64,000 bases of DNA from Corydoras sp. C115 (GCA_019802505.1 JAFMOC010000095.1:1036001-1100000); one strand, 5' to 3'. Positions 33,430-46,833 are shown, numbered from the stretch's first letter. Numbers and translations: made by a program. Notes: generated by a model not told the origin, from the letters alone.

Positions 33430-33550
33430 TGTACAGTAATCCCTCACAGATCGCAGGGGTTACGTTTCAGAGATCCTGCGATGTAGCGGCGTTATAATTA
33501 TATTGTATAAGTATATTGTTCAAAATGGGACAGATTCCATAGCTGTATAC
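33430..33550. mobile_element. Tigger/pogo-like terminal fragment
   Basis: ACAGTAATCCCTCACAGATC, GCAGGGGTTACGTTTCAGAG and ATCCTGCGATGTAGCGG resemble the terminal inverted repeats of fish Tigger-like elements. No transposase coding is seen. 33067-33429 is unique. Confidence 0.35.
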
Positions 33551-33574
33551 GAGAGCTCATGTCACCAATGAGAC

Positions 33575-33722
33575 CAGGGGCATCGTTAGACCAGGGCTTT
33601 CGGGGCTGTAGCCCCTGGTGTTTTGTTTGTAGCCCCGGACCAAATGAGAGCAGCTTTCTCTGCAGCCTTTCTTCCAGCAGCGGGACCGAACGATGGAGTC
33701 ACCATCAGCTGTTTGTGCTTCT

Positions 33723-33754
<32 letters not shown>

Positions 33755-34198
33755 GGAGACAGATTTTTTTCGCCAGTATTGGGAGTAAAGTTACCGTAAT
33801 AACTGTATGTTGGCTGTAAAGAGCAGCTTCTCAGCTTTAAAAACAGTCAGAACTTTTCTGAAGGCGCAAACTGTCGCAAAGTTATGGTATTTAAAGCAAA
33901 ACCTCGTTAAAACTGTCTCATCTGCGACTCGTAAAACGGATTCATGCTTTTCTGCCGAAGCTCGGGTTCGTTTATTCAAAAATTTTCAGCCAAAAGCATC
34001 ATTTATTAAAACTGAATGTGCTCTCCAATGCTGACAGACATATTTCATATGTTATTTAATTTTATCCAATGTAACTAATGAAAGATCAAACAAAATGAAT
34101 GTAACAACAGTTTGAAAAATGGATAAATACCCTCATGAAAGGGCACTGGGGATCTGGGCTAAAGCCCCTGATGTTCCTAAACCCTAAAAACGCCCCTG
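33575..34198. mobile_element. hAT-like non-autonomous element
   Basis: The left end is CAGGGGCATCGTTAGACC. The right end is CCCTAAAAACGCCCCTG, whose reverse complement starts CAGGGGCGTTTTTAGGG. The short shared CAGGGGC termini fit hAT elements. The 8-bp flanks (AATGAGAC and CACAAAAC) do not match, so the duplication has decayed or the boundaries are wrong. An internal (TG)n lies at 33729-33754. 34199-34352 is unrecognised. Confidence 0.45.
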
Positions 34199-34352
34199 CA
34201 CAAAACTATGAAAAAGTGTGAAAAATGGTGGAATAATTAATATTGGATCGCACTAGAACGATCACAATAAAAAAATGATTCTGGATTCGTTCTAAATGTG
34301 AATGCATAAGAAAACGTGGGGCTGGTTCTTTATTATTAACCATGTCAAGCAA

Positions 34353-34706
34353 AGGCGGCACGGTGGTTAGCATGTTCTCCTCTCAGCGCTAGGGATTCCC
34401 GGTTCGAATCCCAATCTGGGTGGAGTTTCCATGTCCTCCCCGTGTCCGCATGGGTTTCCTCCGGGTTCTCCGGTTTCCTCCCACAGTCCAAAAACATGGA
34501 TCAAGGTCAATTGAATTCTCCAAATTGCCCCATATAGAGTGTGTCCGTGTGAGTAAGTATGTGTCCAGTGATAGATTGGCGTCCTGTCCTGGGTGTATTT
34601 ACCCAGCGCCCGAAACATTCTCCCCTGGATGGGCATGTGGAAACCCCCCCCCCCCCCCTTACGACTCTAGTGGAGGATAAAGCGGAAGATAATGGATGGA
34701 TGGATG
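34353..34706 (+). mobile_element. SINE-A copy, near full length
   Basis: Head to GGATGGATGGATG tail. A small deletion removes part of the A box (GGCACGGTGGTTAGCATG). 34707-35032 is unique AT-rich intron. Confidence 0.9.
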
Positions 34707-35032
34707 TCAAGCAAAGTAGGCTGACGGATATTCAGTTGCAATGGAGATTAGGCCCGTTTGCTTCGGTGTAATTAAAAGAATGCATTAACATTAAGTAGGG
34801 GTTTAGTCAGTGACCTTCAGTGGATTAAAGCCCTCTACAAAAGCAGCATGACATATGATGTATACACACAACAGTGTATTAAAGTGTATTACATAACACA
34901 ACGAAGGGCCGGATGCTGGTAAAGGGTCCCAAAGAAAGTGTTCTTCAATAGTTCCTTATTAGTTTAAGGATATACTTAGCAATTAATTAAAATCAGAGAA
35001 AGGACAAAAAAGGAACTGATTTTCTAGAGGGG

Positions 35033-35785
35033 CGGCACGGTGGCTTTGTGATTAGCATGTTCTCCTCTCAGCGCTAGAGATTCCCGGGGGTGGAGTTTCC
35101 ATGTTCTCCCCGTGTCCGCGTGGGTTTCCTCCGGGTTCTCGGGTTTCCTCCCCCAGTCCAAAAACATGGTCAAGGTCAATTGAATTCTCCAAATTGCCCC
35201 ATATAGAGTGTGTCTGTGTGAGTGTGTGTGTGTGCACAGTGATAGATTGGCGCCCTGTCCTGAGTGTATTTGCCCAGTACTCGAAACGTTCTCCCCTGGA
35301 TGGGCATGGGGAATCCCCCCACCCCCCAACCTTGAGCCCAATGAATAAATGAATGAAAAACATAACCAACATGCTTAGTCGTTAGCAAATTTGCCTCTCA
35401 GCACTAGTGATTCCAGGTTTGAATCCCAATCTTGGTGGAGTTTCCATGTTCTTCCCCGTTTCCACGTGGTTTCCCTCTGGGCTCTCCTGTTCTCGTACAG
35501 GGGAGAACGTTTCACACACTCACACAGACAAACTCCATTTGGGGCAATTTGGAGAATTCAATTGACCTTCAATCCATGTTTTTGGACTATGGGAGGAAAC
35601 CGGAGAACCCGGAGGAAACCCATGAGGACACGGGGAGAACATGCAAACTCCACCCAGATTGGGATTCAGACCAGGAATCCATAGCACTGAGAGGAGAACA
35701 TGCTAACCATCATGCCATGTGGATGAGAACATTTCGAGCACTGGGCAGATATACCCAGGACAGGACACCAATAATGAATGAATGT
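35033..35785. mobile_element. SINE-A copy plus an inverted SINE pair
   Basis: 35033-35357 is a plus copy with an (ATGA)n tail. 35370-35492 is a plus head fragment meeting a minus copy (35494-35712) at CTCGTACAGGGGAGAACG. 35720-35785 is a further minus fragment. Confidence 0.83.
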
Positions 35786-36149
35786 CAGCGCCCCACCATT
35801 TGAGAACCGCGTTCTAGAAAACACATCTTAAGAAGACTTTACCTTAAACAATCCACTGAGTAAAATATTAATGAATATTGCAAAAATGGGTCCATTTAAC
35901 ATAACAATTAGAGACGGTGGGCGCCATGACCATCCAAGCTGTGCAGGCTGAAGCTCCAGCTGTTCCAGGTGCTCAGATTAATGATGCTGCCCATTAAATA
36001 AAACACTGAACCAGTAATCTCCTCCTAAACCTGGCTTCTTATATTCACCTTTAATTAAAATACATACAGGCATGCAAGACTCTCATTAAAAATGATAGAA
36101 ATAGTGCAGCACGACATTAACATGTAAATTTTACATGTGCTTAGCAAGT
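35786..36149. other. FGF14 intron 3, unique sequence
   Basis: Repeat-poor block with GCCATGACCATCCAAGCTGT. Nothing is recognised. Confidence 0.45.
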
Positions 36150-36775
36150 TCGCCTCCCAATCTGGGTGGAGGTTCCATGCTCTCCCTGTGGCTGCCTCCA
36201 GGCTCTCCAGTTTTCTCCCACAGTTCAAAAACAGGGATCAAGGTCAATCGAATTCTCCAAATTGCCCCATATAGAGTGGGTTTGTGAGTGGGTGTGTGTC
36301 CAGTGATAGATTGGCGTCCTGTCCTGGGTGAATCTGCCCAGCGCCTGAAACGTTCTCCCCTGGATGGGCATGGGAAACCCACCCCCCCACCCCCATGACC
36401 ATAGAATGAATGAATAAGAACAGTAAAAATATATTTCATGGTAAAATTATATTTCAAGGCAAAATGAATGCTTTAAATTGCCCCATATAGAGTGTGTCCC
36501 TGTGATAGATTGGCATCCTGTCGACACAAAACGTTCTCCCCTGGATGGGCATGGGGAAGCCCCCCCCGTGACCCTAGTAGAGGATAAAGGGGAAGATAAT
36601 GGAAGAATGAATACAAATGGATTCAAGGTAAATTGACTGCTTTAAATTGCTCCATATAGTGTGTGTCTGTCTGATTGAGTGTGTCCAGTGATAGATTGGC
36701 GCCCTGTCCTGGGTGTATCTGCCCAGCGACCATAGTAGAGGACAAAGAGGAAGAAAATGAATGAATGAGTGAATT
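36150..36775 (+). mobile_element. Three plus-strand SINE-A fragments in series
   Basis: 36150-36420 (head missing), 36474-36612 and 36635-36775. The last two contain only the 3' part from AAATTGCCCCATATAGAGTG to the tail. Confidence 0.83.
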
Positions 36776-36812
36776 AATTATATTTAATTTAATACTTTTA
36801 AACTCATCATTA

Positions 36813-37135
36813 CCCTTATCCTCTACTAGGGTCAGGGGGGGGGGGGGGTTCCCCTATGCCCATCCAGGGGAGAACATTTCGGGCACTGGGTAGATACACC
36901 CAGGACAGGACACCAATCTTTCAATGGGCACACACTCACTCAGACAAACACACTCTATATGGGGCAATTTAGAGTATTCAATTTACCTTGATCCATTTTT
37001 TTATATTCATTCTTCCATTATCTTCCGCCTTATCCTCTACTAGGCTTGCAGGGGTTCCCCTATGCCCATCCAGGGGAGAACATTTCGGGAGCTGGGGAGA
37101 TACACCGAGGACAGGGCACAAATCTATCACTGGGC
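36813..37135 (-). mobile_element. Two truncated SINE-A copies
   Basis: 36813-37005 ends at TTGATCCATTTTTTTATATT. 37008-37135 ends at AATCTATCACTGGGCAAATG. Both lack the tRNA-like head. 37136-37409 is unique intron. Confidence 0.83.
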
Positions 37136-37409
37136 AAATGTGATATATGCTCTTTTCTTGTTACTGGTCACATGTTCTCTTCACGCGGTCATGCTGAGAC
37201 GTTCCAATGTTTGTGCAGAGCTAGGCTGGTGTTGAAAAAAGCGTTCTTATTGATCTGCAGAGAGCACGCCGAAGTTCTTTTGGCAGGATAAGTGGCTTCT
37301 GACACGTGGGGGTTCTTCTGTGAGGCTGTTTTTTTTGCCATCATGTTCCACATGCCGCACAGCGAGAACCGTCTCGCATGTTTCAATGTCATCTGACTGA
37401 ATTCTGATT

Positions 37410-38430
37410 TCTCACACAAACACACTCTATATGGGGCAATTTAAAGCATTCAATTTACCTTGATCCATGTTTTTGGTCTGTGGGAGGAAACCAGAGAACC
37501 CGGAGGAAACCCACGTGGACACAGGGAGAACATGGAAACTCCACCCAGATGGGGATTCGAACCTGGATCCCTAGCGCTGAGAGGAGAACATGCTAACCAC
37601 TAAGCCACCGTGTCGCCCTAGGATTTAATTCAATCCTTGGGGTTCCACATGCCCATCCAGGGGAGAACGTTTCCAGTGCTGGAACAGGACGCCAGTTTAT
37701 TGCTGGACACCTACTCACTCACATAAACACATTCTATATGGGGCAATTTGGAGCATTCAATGTACATTGAATTCACGTTTTTGTACTCATTCATTCATTA
37801 ACTTCCTCTTAATCCTCTATTAGGGTCGCGGGGGGTTCCCCATGCCCATCCAGGGGAGAACGTTTTGGGTGCTGGGCAGATACACCCAGGACAGGACGCC
37901 CATTTATCACTGGGCACACACTCACTCACACAAACACACTCTATATGGGGCAATTTGGAGCATTCAATTTACCTTGAATCAATGTTTTTGTACTCATTCA
38001 TTCAATCATTCATTATCTTCCTCTTAATCCTCTACTAGGGTCCCAGGGGGGGTTCCCCATGCCCATCCAGAAGAGAACATTTCGGGCACTGGGCAGATAT
38101 ACCCAGAACAGGACGCCGATCTATCGTTGGACACACACTCACTCATACAGATACACTCTATATGGGGCAATTTGGACCATTTAATTTACCTTAAATCCAT
38201 GTTTTTATACTCATTCATCCAATTATATATTGTCTTCTGCTTTATCCTCTATTAGGGTCATGGGGAGGGTTCCCCATGTCCATCCAGAATAGAACATTTT
38301 GGGCAGGTGCCCATAGATCACTGGACACACACACACACTCACACAAACACACTCTATATGGGGCAAATTGGAGAATTCAATTTAGCTTGAATCCATGTTT
38401 TTGGGCTGTGGGAGGAAACCCACCCGAACA
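37410..38430 (-). mobile_element. Tandem series of truncated SINE-A units
   Basis: 37410-37617 is the head half. It is followed by four units starting near 37635, 37787, 37996 and 38212 of about 150-215 bp. Each runs from the tail to the same break, TTTTTGTACTCATTCATTC or TTTTTATACTCATTCATCC. The shared breakpoint shows tandem duplication of a truncated copy. Confidence 0.85.
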
Positions 38431-38867
38431 CGGGGAGAACATGAGAACTGAACTGATGTTCCAACACCCCAAACCCCAGGGCAGACAGAAATCCAATGAA
38501 ATATTTACAGAAGTAGAACGTTCTTCAAGTAAATGTTAGCATTCCATATGGTTTCATAAGAATACCCTCAAAGGGATGGTGGAACCACTAATCGATGTGC
38601 TAATGTCCTGCGCTGGCGATAACAATAAATCCATGATGAATGAGCACCAGCGCCGTACGCGTGAGCGCCCCCACACTTACAGAAGTCTGTGAAAGTGCAA
38701 ATGTCCCCATGGATGGTCCTCAGGGTTCAATTCATGAATAATAAATAATAATCTAGTATATTTAAAAAGATTATCAAGGAATCCATATAGAGAGTATATT
38801 CTTTTTAAACCTCCATAATGATTCCCATGACAATAAGGAAAATTAAACATGTATGATATATATATCC
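38431..38867. other. FGF14 intron 3, unique sequence
   Basis: No recognised repeat or coding sequence. Confidence 0.45.
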
Positions 38868-39213
38868 ATCCATGATCTTCCGCTTTATCCTCTACTAGGG
38901 TTGCGGGGGAGGGGGGGGGGTTCCCCATGCCCATGAAGAGAACGTTTCAGGCGCTGGGCAGATATACCCAGGACAGGGTGCCTATCTATCACTGGACACA
39001 CACTTACACACACAGACGAACTCTATTTGGGGCAATTTAGAGAATTCAATTGACTTGATCCATGTCTTTGGACTATGGGAGGAAACCGGAGAACCCAGCG
39101 GAAACCCACGTGGACACGGGGAGAACACGGAAACTCCACCCAGATGGGGGTTCAAACCGGGACTCCCTAGCACTGAGAGGAGAACGTGCTAATTACTAAG
39201 CCACTGTGCCGCC
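38868..39213 (-). mobile_element. SINE-A, near full length
   Basis: CCATCCATGATCTTCCGCTT to the inverted head CACTGTGCCGCC, with a 10-base G run. Confidence 0.88.
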
Positions 39214-39309
39214 ATAATATATATATACATACATACCTGTATATTAAGCAAATAAACGCAATGCTAACCTCCAGTGGGATTATTAACAATTCAAACATAA
39301 TAGTTTGGG

Positions 39310-39845
39310 GATCCAGGTTTGTATCCTGATCTGGGTGCAGTTTCCATGTTTTCATAAATTGAATGCTCTAAATTGCCCCATATAGAGTGTGTTTGTGTGA
39401 GTGAGAATGTGTTCTGTGATAGATTGGCGTCCAGTCCTGGGTGTATCTGCCCAGCGCCCGAAACATTCCCCTAATAGAGGATTAAGAGGAACATAATGAA
39501 TGAATGAAGGAATGAATGAATGAATGAATGAGTACAAAAACGTGGATTCAAGGTAAATTGAAAGCTGAAGATAATGAATGAAAATAAATACATGTATATA
39601 TATGGGGGAGAATGTCTTGGAAGCTGGGCAATTACACCCAGGACTGGGCACTAATCTTTAACTGGGCACCACACTCACTCACACAAAGAAAAATTAAGAG
39701 GCAATTAAGAGCAGTCACTTTACCTTGAATCCATATTTTTGGACTGTGAATACACGTCTTATAAAAACATGCTTATCACTATATGCATGGGTTTTCGACG
39801 GGTTCTCTGGTTTCCTCCCACAGTCCCACATGGATTAAAGGTGAA
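39310..39845. mobile_element. Degraded SINE-A fragments, both strands
   Basis: Plus fragment 39310-39530 (with an ATGAATGAATG tail), minus fragment 39603-39750 and a short plus fragment 39790-39840 (GGTTCTCTGGTTTCCTCCCA). Confidence 0.75.
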
Positions 39846-39846
39846 A

Positions 39847-39888
<42 letters not shown>

Positions 39889-39889
39889 G

Positions 39890-39930
<41 letters not shown>

Positions 39931-39975
39931 TTTTTATTTTTTTTATGTATGTCTATATATATATATATAGATATA
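39846..39975. repeat. (AT)n-rich microsatellite
   Basis: Interrupted TA repeats with a T-rich centre. Confidence 0.9.
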
Positions 39976-39984
39976 CACACACAT

Positions 39985-40275
39985 ATGGGTTCCTCATGAC
40001 CATCCAGGGGAGAAAGTTTCGGGTGCTGCGCAGATACACCCAGGACAGGGTGCCAAGCTATCACTGGACACACACTCACTCACACAGACACCCTCTATAC
40101 GGGGCAATTTGGAGAATTCAATTTACTTAATTTGGACCATGTATTTGGACTGTGGGAGGAAACCGGAGAACCTGGAGGAAACCCACGCAGACACGGAGAG
40201 AACATGGAAACTCCATCCAGATTGGAGATGCTGAGAGGAGAACATGCTAACCCCTAAGCCACCGTGTTGCAGTTT

Positions 40276-40278
<3 letters not shown>
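39985..40278 (-). mobile_element. SINE-A copy
   Basis: GGGTTCCTCATGACCATCCA to GCCACCGTGTTGC. The head borders the next (AT)n tract. Confidence 0.87.

Positions 40279-40355
<77 letters not shown>
40279..40355. repeat. (AT)n microsatellite at a SINE 5' end
   Basis: About 38 AT repeats. Confidence 0.95.
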
Positions 40356-40357
<2 letters not shown>

Positions 40358-40814
40358 ATAATGGATGGATATCGTTCTGCATTGGCAAAATCATACGCAC
40401 ATGCTCCCCCGTTGTAAGCTGTAATACTAAAATGTGGAGAACTATCTACATATACTAAGGACAAGCTTCCCTCGGACTTGCTGGCGCCACCGTGCCACCC
40501 CCCCAAAGCAATGAAATAACACCAAAACGCATCCAATAGAGATCCTCAACAAATTCTTTAACCAAGTTAACGGCAAAGAACCAACTCTGGTTAATAAGCA
40601 TCTCATAAGAACGAGCCTATTTTCACGAGAACGTTCCTCACGTTTCCATTCGCTGAACCCGCCTCGCTAAGGCAGCCTGGCCTCATTGTTCATTACCGCG
40701 TGACGCAGAGCTCTCAGCGGTTCTTTAATGTCCAGCGCATGACGCCAGTGGTTTTACACTGATTATGCTGAGCTGAAAAGGTCAAAGCTTCGGTTCTACA
40801 TGTAAAGCTGAGTG
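40356..40814. other. FGF14 intron 3, unique sequence
   Basis: Repeat-poor. GCGCATGACGCCAGTGGTTTT and CTGATTATGCTGAGCTGAAA could be conserved non-coding sequence. No gene is recognised. Confidence 0.4.
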
Positions 40815-41349
40815 AAATCCATCCATCCATCCATTATGTTCCGCTTCATCCTGTACTAGGGTCGCGTGGGGGGGGGGGAGTTCCCAATGCCCATCCAGGA
40901 GAGAACGTTTTGGGCGCTGGGCAGATACACCCAGGACAGGGCACCAATCTATTACTGGGCCCACACACAGACACACTCAATATGGGGCAATTTGGAGAAT
41001 TCAATTCACCATAAATCCATGCTTTTGGACTGTGGGAGGATACTGGAAAACCCGGAGGAAACTCCACCCAGATTGGGATTCAAACCTGAATGGGCAGATA
41101 CATCCAGGACAGGGTGCCAATCTATCACTGAGAACACTCACTCAGACAAACACACTCTATATGGGGCAATTTGGAGAATTCAGTTCACCTTTAATCCATG
41201 TTTTTGGACTGTGAGAGGAAACCGGAGAACCCGGAGGAAACCCACGCGGACACGGGGAGGACATGGAAACTCCACCCAGATGGGATTCGAAACGGGAATC
41301 CCCAGTGCTGAGAGGAGAACATGCCAACCACTAAGCCACCGTGCCGCCC
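40815..41349 (-). mobile_element. Two SINE-A copies in tandem
   Basis: About 40815-41090 (internally deleted near the head) and 41091-41349 (starts at GGGCAGATACATCCAGGACA). Confidence 0.87.
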
Positions 41350-41789
41350 ACAAGTAAAAATGATTTCCAGAATTGCTGAGATACGAACTAAACATTGTTT
41401 GATTTTGCAGATTAACTTCCTTCGCTTTAGCGGCTTTACGGGACCATGCATGCTACTTTTAGTTTAGGGTTCCGTTGCCAAGAACTGCCTTCGCTTCCCA
41501 GTGAGAGGAATGGCGCCGATGGATGAGCGTAGGCTGCTGCTGGACAAGTAAACGGGGTTCTAATTAGCGTCGGAAAAACACACTCATTCCCGACCATCTG
41601 TTAGATGGTGGCATGCGACTATTGAAAGATAGTGTCACCTTGTGTTCTCTGTTTAAATCTAGAACGAAGAAATGAGACAAAAGGCAGCGCTTCAATCGAA
41701 GAAAGTCAACTCACAATCACTTACGCTATTTACGCAACTAGCAAGGGATAACGTTGTTGCTACATATATATATATATATAATATTTACT
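41350..41789. other. FGF14 intron 3, unique sequence
   Basis: Repeat-poor, ending in a short (TA)n. A small ATG-initiated frame (MAPMDERRLLLDK) near 41510 is too short to call. Confidence 0.4.
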
Positions 41790-42497
41790 GGCGGCACGGT
41801 GGCTTAGTGGTTAACACATTTACCTCTCAGCACTAGGGAACACGGTTCGAATCCCCATCTGGGTGGAGTTTCCATGTTCTCCCCATGTCCGCGTGGGTTT
41901 CCTCCTGGTTCTCCAGTTTCCTCCCACAGTCCAAAAACATGGATCAAGGTCAATCGAGTTCTCCAAATTGCTCCATATAGAGTGTGTAGATTGGCGTCCT
42001 GTATCTGCCCAGCACCCGTAACGTTCTCCCCTGGATGGGCATGGGGAACCCCCCCACGACCCTAATATATTGTAGGATAAAGCGGAATATAATGAATGAA
42101 AGAATGAATAATATTTACTATATCGATTTATCTGGTGGGCGACACGGTGGCTTAGTGGTTAGCATGTTCTCCTTTCAGCACTAGGGATTCCTGGTTCGAA
42201 TCCTCATCTGGGTGGTGTTTCCGTGTTCTCCCCGTGTCTGCGTGGGTTCCCTCCGAGTTCTCCGGTTTCCTCCCACAGTCCAAAAACATGGATCAAGTCA
42301 ATTGATTCTCCAAATTGCCCCATATAGAGTGTGTATATGTGAGTGAGTATGTGCCCAGCGATAGATTGGTGTCCTGTCCTGGGTGTATCTGCCCAGCGCC
42401 CAAAACGTTCTCCCCTGGATAGGCATGAGGAACCACTCCCCCCCCCCCCCAGCGAACCTAATAGAGGATAAAGCGGAAGATAATGGATGGATGGATT
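41790..42497 (+). mobile_element. Two SINE-A copies, plus strand
   Basis: 41790-42110 and 42136-42497. Both have clear heads (GGCTTAGTGGTTA, GGTTCGAATCC) and tetranucleotide tails. Confidence 0.9.
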
Positions 42498-42680
42498 TAT
42501 CTGATGACGCATTATAATAAGTGCATTTTCAAAGCTTTAAAAACTCGTCATAACGCTTTATGAGATTTGTCATAAGCCTTTTTTTTTTAATGTACATAGA
42601 TATTATGTCATGGCAATCTGATATAAGACTTCAGAACATAAAGTGACGTAAGGGATTATGATATGAACTTATTTCAGAAC
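42498..42680. mobile_element. MITE-like GGTAACACTTT-family fragment
   Basis: GACGCATTATAATAAGTGCA, GCTTTATGAGATTTGTCATA. It is cut by the following SINE. Confidence 0.6.
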
Positions 42681-42930
42681 ATTTCAGTCGCTGGGCAGAT
42701 ACAATCTATCGCTAGGCACACACTCACTCACTCACACACACTCTATATGGAGCAATTTGGAGAATTCAATTGACCATGATCCATGTTTTTAAACTGTGGG
42801 AGGAAACCGGAGAACCCGGAGGAAACCCAAACGGACACGGGGAGAACATGGAAACTCCATCCAGATGGGGATTCGAACCTGGGCTGAGAGGAGAACATGC
42901 TAACCACTAAGCCACCATGCTGCTCGACAG
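42681..42930 (-). mobile_element. SINE-A copy
   Basis: CATTTCAGTCGCTGGGCAGA to the inverted head. The tail region is missing. Confidence 0.85.
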
Positions 42931-42944
42931 GAATCAATTATTAA

Positions 42945-43260
42945 ATAATAAGCATGTCCTTTTTGGCGATTGGATTAAGCCTGGTTTGCAAACCGCCCCA
43001 AAGCTCTAAGAGGCACCGAGTGTGAAAATGCTCTCTGGAGCAGAACAGTGCGACAGTGCCAGCCTATTGATGTGGAGAGTCAATTTGACACTCATAAAAG
43101 CTGGCGCTAACAAGTGCAGGGAGGGATAACGCCAACCATGCAATACGCCATCTTAAGGAAGAAAATGAACCCCTTTAAAAAGCAGCAGCAGGCCATGAAG
43201 CACCCAACACTAGATTATGACTCCACAAATACAGTCACGACATTCATACCCGCTCGTTAC
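42945..43260. promoter_or_regulatory. Candidate conserved non-coding element
   Basis: Repeat-free block containing GATTGGATTAAGCCTGGTTT, AGAGTCAATTTGACACTCAT and CATGCAATACGCCATCTTAA. It contains the palindrome-like TCAATTTGA. It is isolated among SINEs. Inference only. Confidence 0.3.
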
Positions 43261-43302
43261 CACTCTATTCTTTGTCAATTTTATTAGCCCCACCTACCAT
43301 AT

Positions 43303-43303
<1 letters not shown>

Positions 43304-43335
<32 letters not shown>
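43304..43335. repeat. (CA)n microsatellite
   Basis: About 16 CA repeats. Confidence 0.95.
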
Positions 43336-43337
<2 letters not shown>

Positions 43338-43417
43338 CTACAATTACACTCTTTACCTCATACGCACTATTTCCATCACTACAATACACATATTCGTTGT
43401 TTTCTTCATATATATTT

Positions 43418-43992
43418 CTATTCATTCATTCATTATCTCCCTCTTTATCCTCTATTAGGGTCGCGGGGGGGTTCCCCATGCCCATCCAGGGGAGAACGTC
43501 TCAGGCGCTGGGCAGATACACCCAGGACAGGGCGCCAATCCATCGCTGGGCACACACACTTACTCACACAGACACACTCTATATGGGGCAATTTTGAGAA
43601 TTCAATTGACTTGATCCATGTTTTTGGACTGTGGGAGGAAACCGGAGAATCCGGAGGAAAACCAACCCAGACACGGGGAGAACATGGAAACTCCACCCAG
43701 ATGGGGATTCGCTGGGCGCTGGGCAGATACACCCAGGACAGGATGCCAATCTATCACTGGGCACACACTCACTCACACAGACACGCAAGCATATACACTC
43801 TATATGGGGCAATTTGGAGAATTCAATTGACTTGATCCATGTTTTTGAACTGTGGGAGGAAACCGGAGAACACGGAGGAAACCCACGCAGACACGGGGAG
43901 AACATGGAAACTCCACCCAGATGGGGATTCGAACCGGGAATCCCTAGTGCTGAGAGGCGAACATGCTAACCACTAAGCCACCGTGTCGCCTC
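43418..43992 (-). mobile_element. Two SINE-A copies joined within the element
   Basis: The first (43418-43713) loses its head at GGGGATTCG. The second (43714-43992) begins at CTGGGCGCTGGGCAGATACA. There is no spacer. Confidence 0.88.
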
Positions 43993-44992
<1,000 letters not shown>

Positions 44993-45279
44993 TTTAAACG
45001 GCACGATAAATAATAAAAAAAGCCAGATTTCTTGTGTATTGACAGCGACACTACATTTTTGAAGTTCCCAGGCTCTGCATATCATTTTGATGTATGCATA
45101 ATATTATTTCTATAATTGCTTGAGTGTCGTACATGCAGCCATCCAGAAAACAACCTTTATTATTATCCTGCTGGGTGAATCGTTCAATCAAAATTACAGT
45201 GCGGAAGACAGCTTTAAAACTTCTCGTGCATTATCAGTTTAAATACAGGCCCAAAGGCCAGGGGATTCATACTCATACC
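44993..45279. other. FGF14 intron 3, unique sequence
   Basis: No recognised feature. Confidence 0.45.
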
Positions 45280-45524
45280 CCATCCATCCATCCATCCATC
45301 CCCAGGACAACCTGGATAGAGATACTATATAGGGTATATGGGGCAATTTGGAGAATTCACTTGACCTTGATCCATGTTTTTGGACTGTGGGAGGAAACCG
45401 GAGAACCCGGAGGAAACCGACGCAGACACAGGGAGAACATGGAAACTCCACCCAGATGGGGATTCGAACCGGGAAGCGCTAGCACTGAGAGGAGAACATG
45501 CTAACCACAAAGCCACCATGTTGC
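45280..45524 (-). mobile_element. SINE-A, internally deleted
   Basis: CCATCCATCCATCCATC tail, a short CCCAGGACAACCTGG remnant, then ATGGGGCAATTTGGAGAATT to the inverted head. Confidence 0.85.
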
Positions 45525-45590
45525 AGTATGACAATTTCATTTATTTATAATTATTATTTTTTTTTTTTTTAATTATCCTTTTAGTTTTGT

Positions 45591-45794
45591 TTTCCAACCT
45601 TTGGAAGTTTGGCATGTTCTCCACATTAGCACAGTTAGCATTTTTTTGAATTTCCAACAACTTAACAGGTTTTTATTTCTTTTTTCCCCTTCAAATTTTT
45701 TCCATCTCCTTTGGGTTAACCTTTGGAAGATTGGCATGTTCTCCACATTAGCATAGTTAGCATTTTTTAAAATTTCAAACAACTTTACTGTTCA
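45591..45794. repeat. Tandem duplication, about 128-bp unit
   Basis: CCTTTGGAAGTTTGGCATGT/CCTTTGGAAGATTGGCATGT with TTCTCCACATTAGCAYAGTT and AGCATTTTTT occurs twice. Confidence 0.85.
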
Positions 45795-45968
45795 AGGTTC
45801 AATTGACCTTAATCCATGTTATTGGACTGTGGGAGGAAACCGGAGAACCCGGAGGAAACCCACATGGACACGGGGAGAACATGGAAACTCCATCCAGATT
45901 GGGATTCAAACCGGGAATCCCCAGTGCTGAGAGGAGAACATGCTAACCACTAAGCCACCATGCTACCC
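45795..45968 (-). mobile_element. SINE-A head half
   Basis: GTTCAATTGACCTTAATCCA to the inverted head CTAAGCCACCATGCTACCCC. Confidence 0.87.
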
Positions 45969-46375
45969 CATACTAGAAATGTTGTCTTACCCAAAAACAT
46001 GAACACTAACTTAATTAATGTTAAATAAAATGGATAAACATCTAAATAAATGAATGAATACATAAATAAGTGTATGAATACATGGGGCAAGTTCACGTTT
46101 AGACGAGATGACAAATATGAAAGTGTCTGGCTTGGACGCATTGTGAGCATTTACAGGCTAAGTGCACTAAAATTGCCTCATGATGAGTGACGGGGCATCT
46201 AATGGATGTTGGGATCAAACGTTAGCGGACATTTTCAGAGAAATGAGGGCAGTAATGATGGTTGCTCTGAGTTCAGAAGTGCAGCTTATTACCTGACTCA
46301 GTCACAGATGAGAGAATGTGGGGGTGGACAGGGGGGTGCAGGGACCCATCTTTAAACTTGACTAGTTAGCATGAC
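45969..46375. other. FGF14 intron 3, unique sequence
   Basis: Repeat-poor. GGGCAGTAATGATGGTTGCT and TATTACCTGACTCAGTCACA may be conserved non-coding DNA. No gene is seen. Confidence 0.4.
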
Positions 46376-46795
46376 TGGCGGCATGGTGGCTTAGTAGTTA
46401 GCATGTTCTCCTCTCAGCGCTAGGGATTCTTGGTTCGAATCCCAATCTGGGTGGAGTTTCCATGTTCTCCCCGTGTCCATGTGGGTTTCCTCCGGGTTCT
46501 CCGGTTTCCTCCCACAGTCCAAAAACATGGATCAAGGTCAATTGAATGCTCAAAATTGTCCAAATGTGTTTGTTTGACTGAGTGTGTGCCCAGCGATAGA
46601 TTGGCATCCTGTTCTGGGTGTATCTGCCCAGCGCCTGAAATGTTCTCCTCTGGATGGGCATGGGGAACCCCTCCTTAGTTTTAAAGGCAAATTAACCTTC
46701 CATCCATCCATTCATTATCTTCCACTATATCCTCTACTAGGGTTCCCCATACCCATCCAGTGGAGAATATTTCACTTGCTGGGCACTGAGTTGGT
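46376..46795. mobile_element. SINE-A plus copy and minus fragment
   Basis: 46376-46678 is plus oriented, head to CATGGGGAACCCCTCC. 46694-46795 is a minus fragment beginning with the tail CCATCCATCCATTCATTATC. Confidence 0.85.
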
Positions 46796-46833
46796 TTTTT
46801 TACAATTTTGCGATCAAAACTTATCCCAACAAC

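Noticed and set aside
33807..34034. Open frame of 75 codons inside the hAT-like element
   Set aside because: No BED zinc finger or hAT dimerisation motif is visible, so it is not called as transposase.
41510..41560. Small ATG frame MAPMDERRLLLDK followed by GTAAAC-like sequence
   Set aside because: It could be a first coding exon, but there is no homologue that I recognise and no connected second exon.
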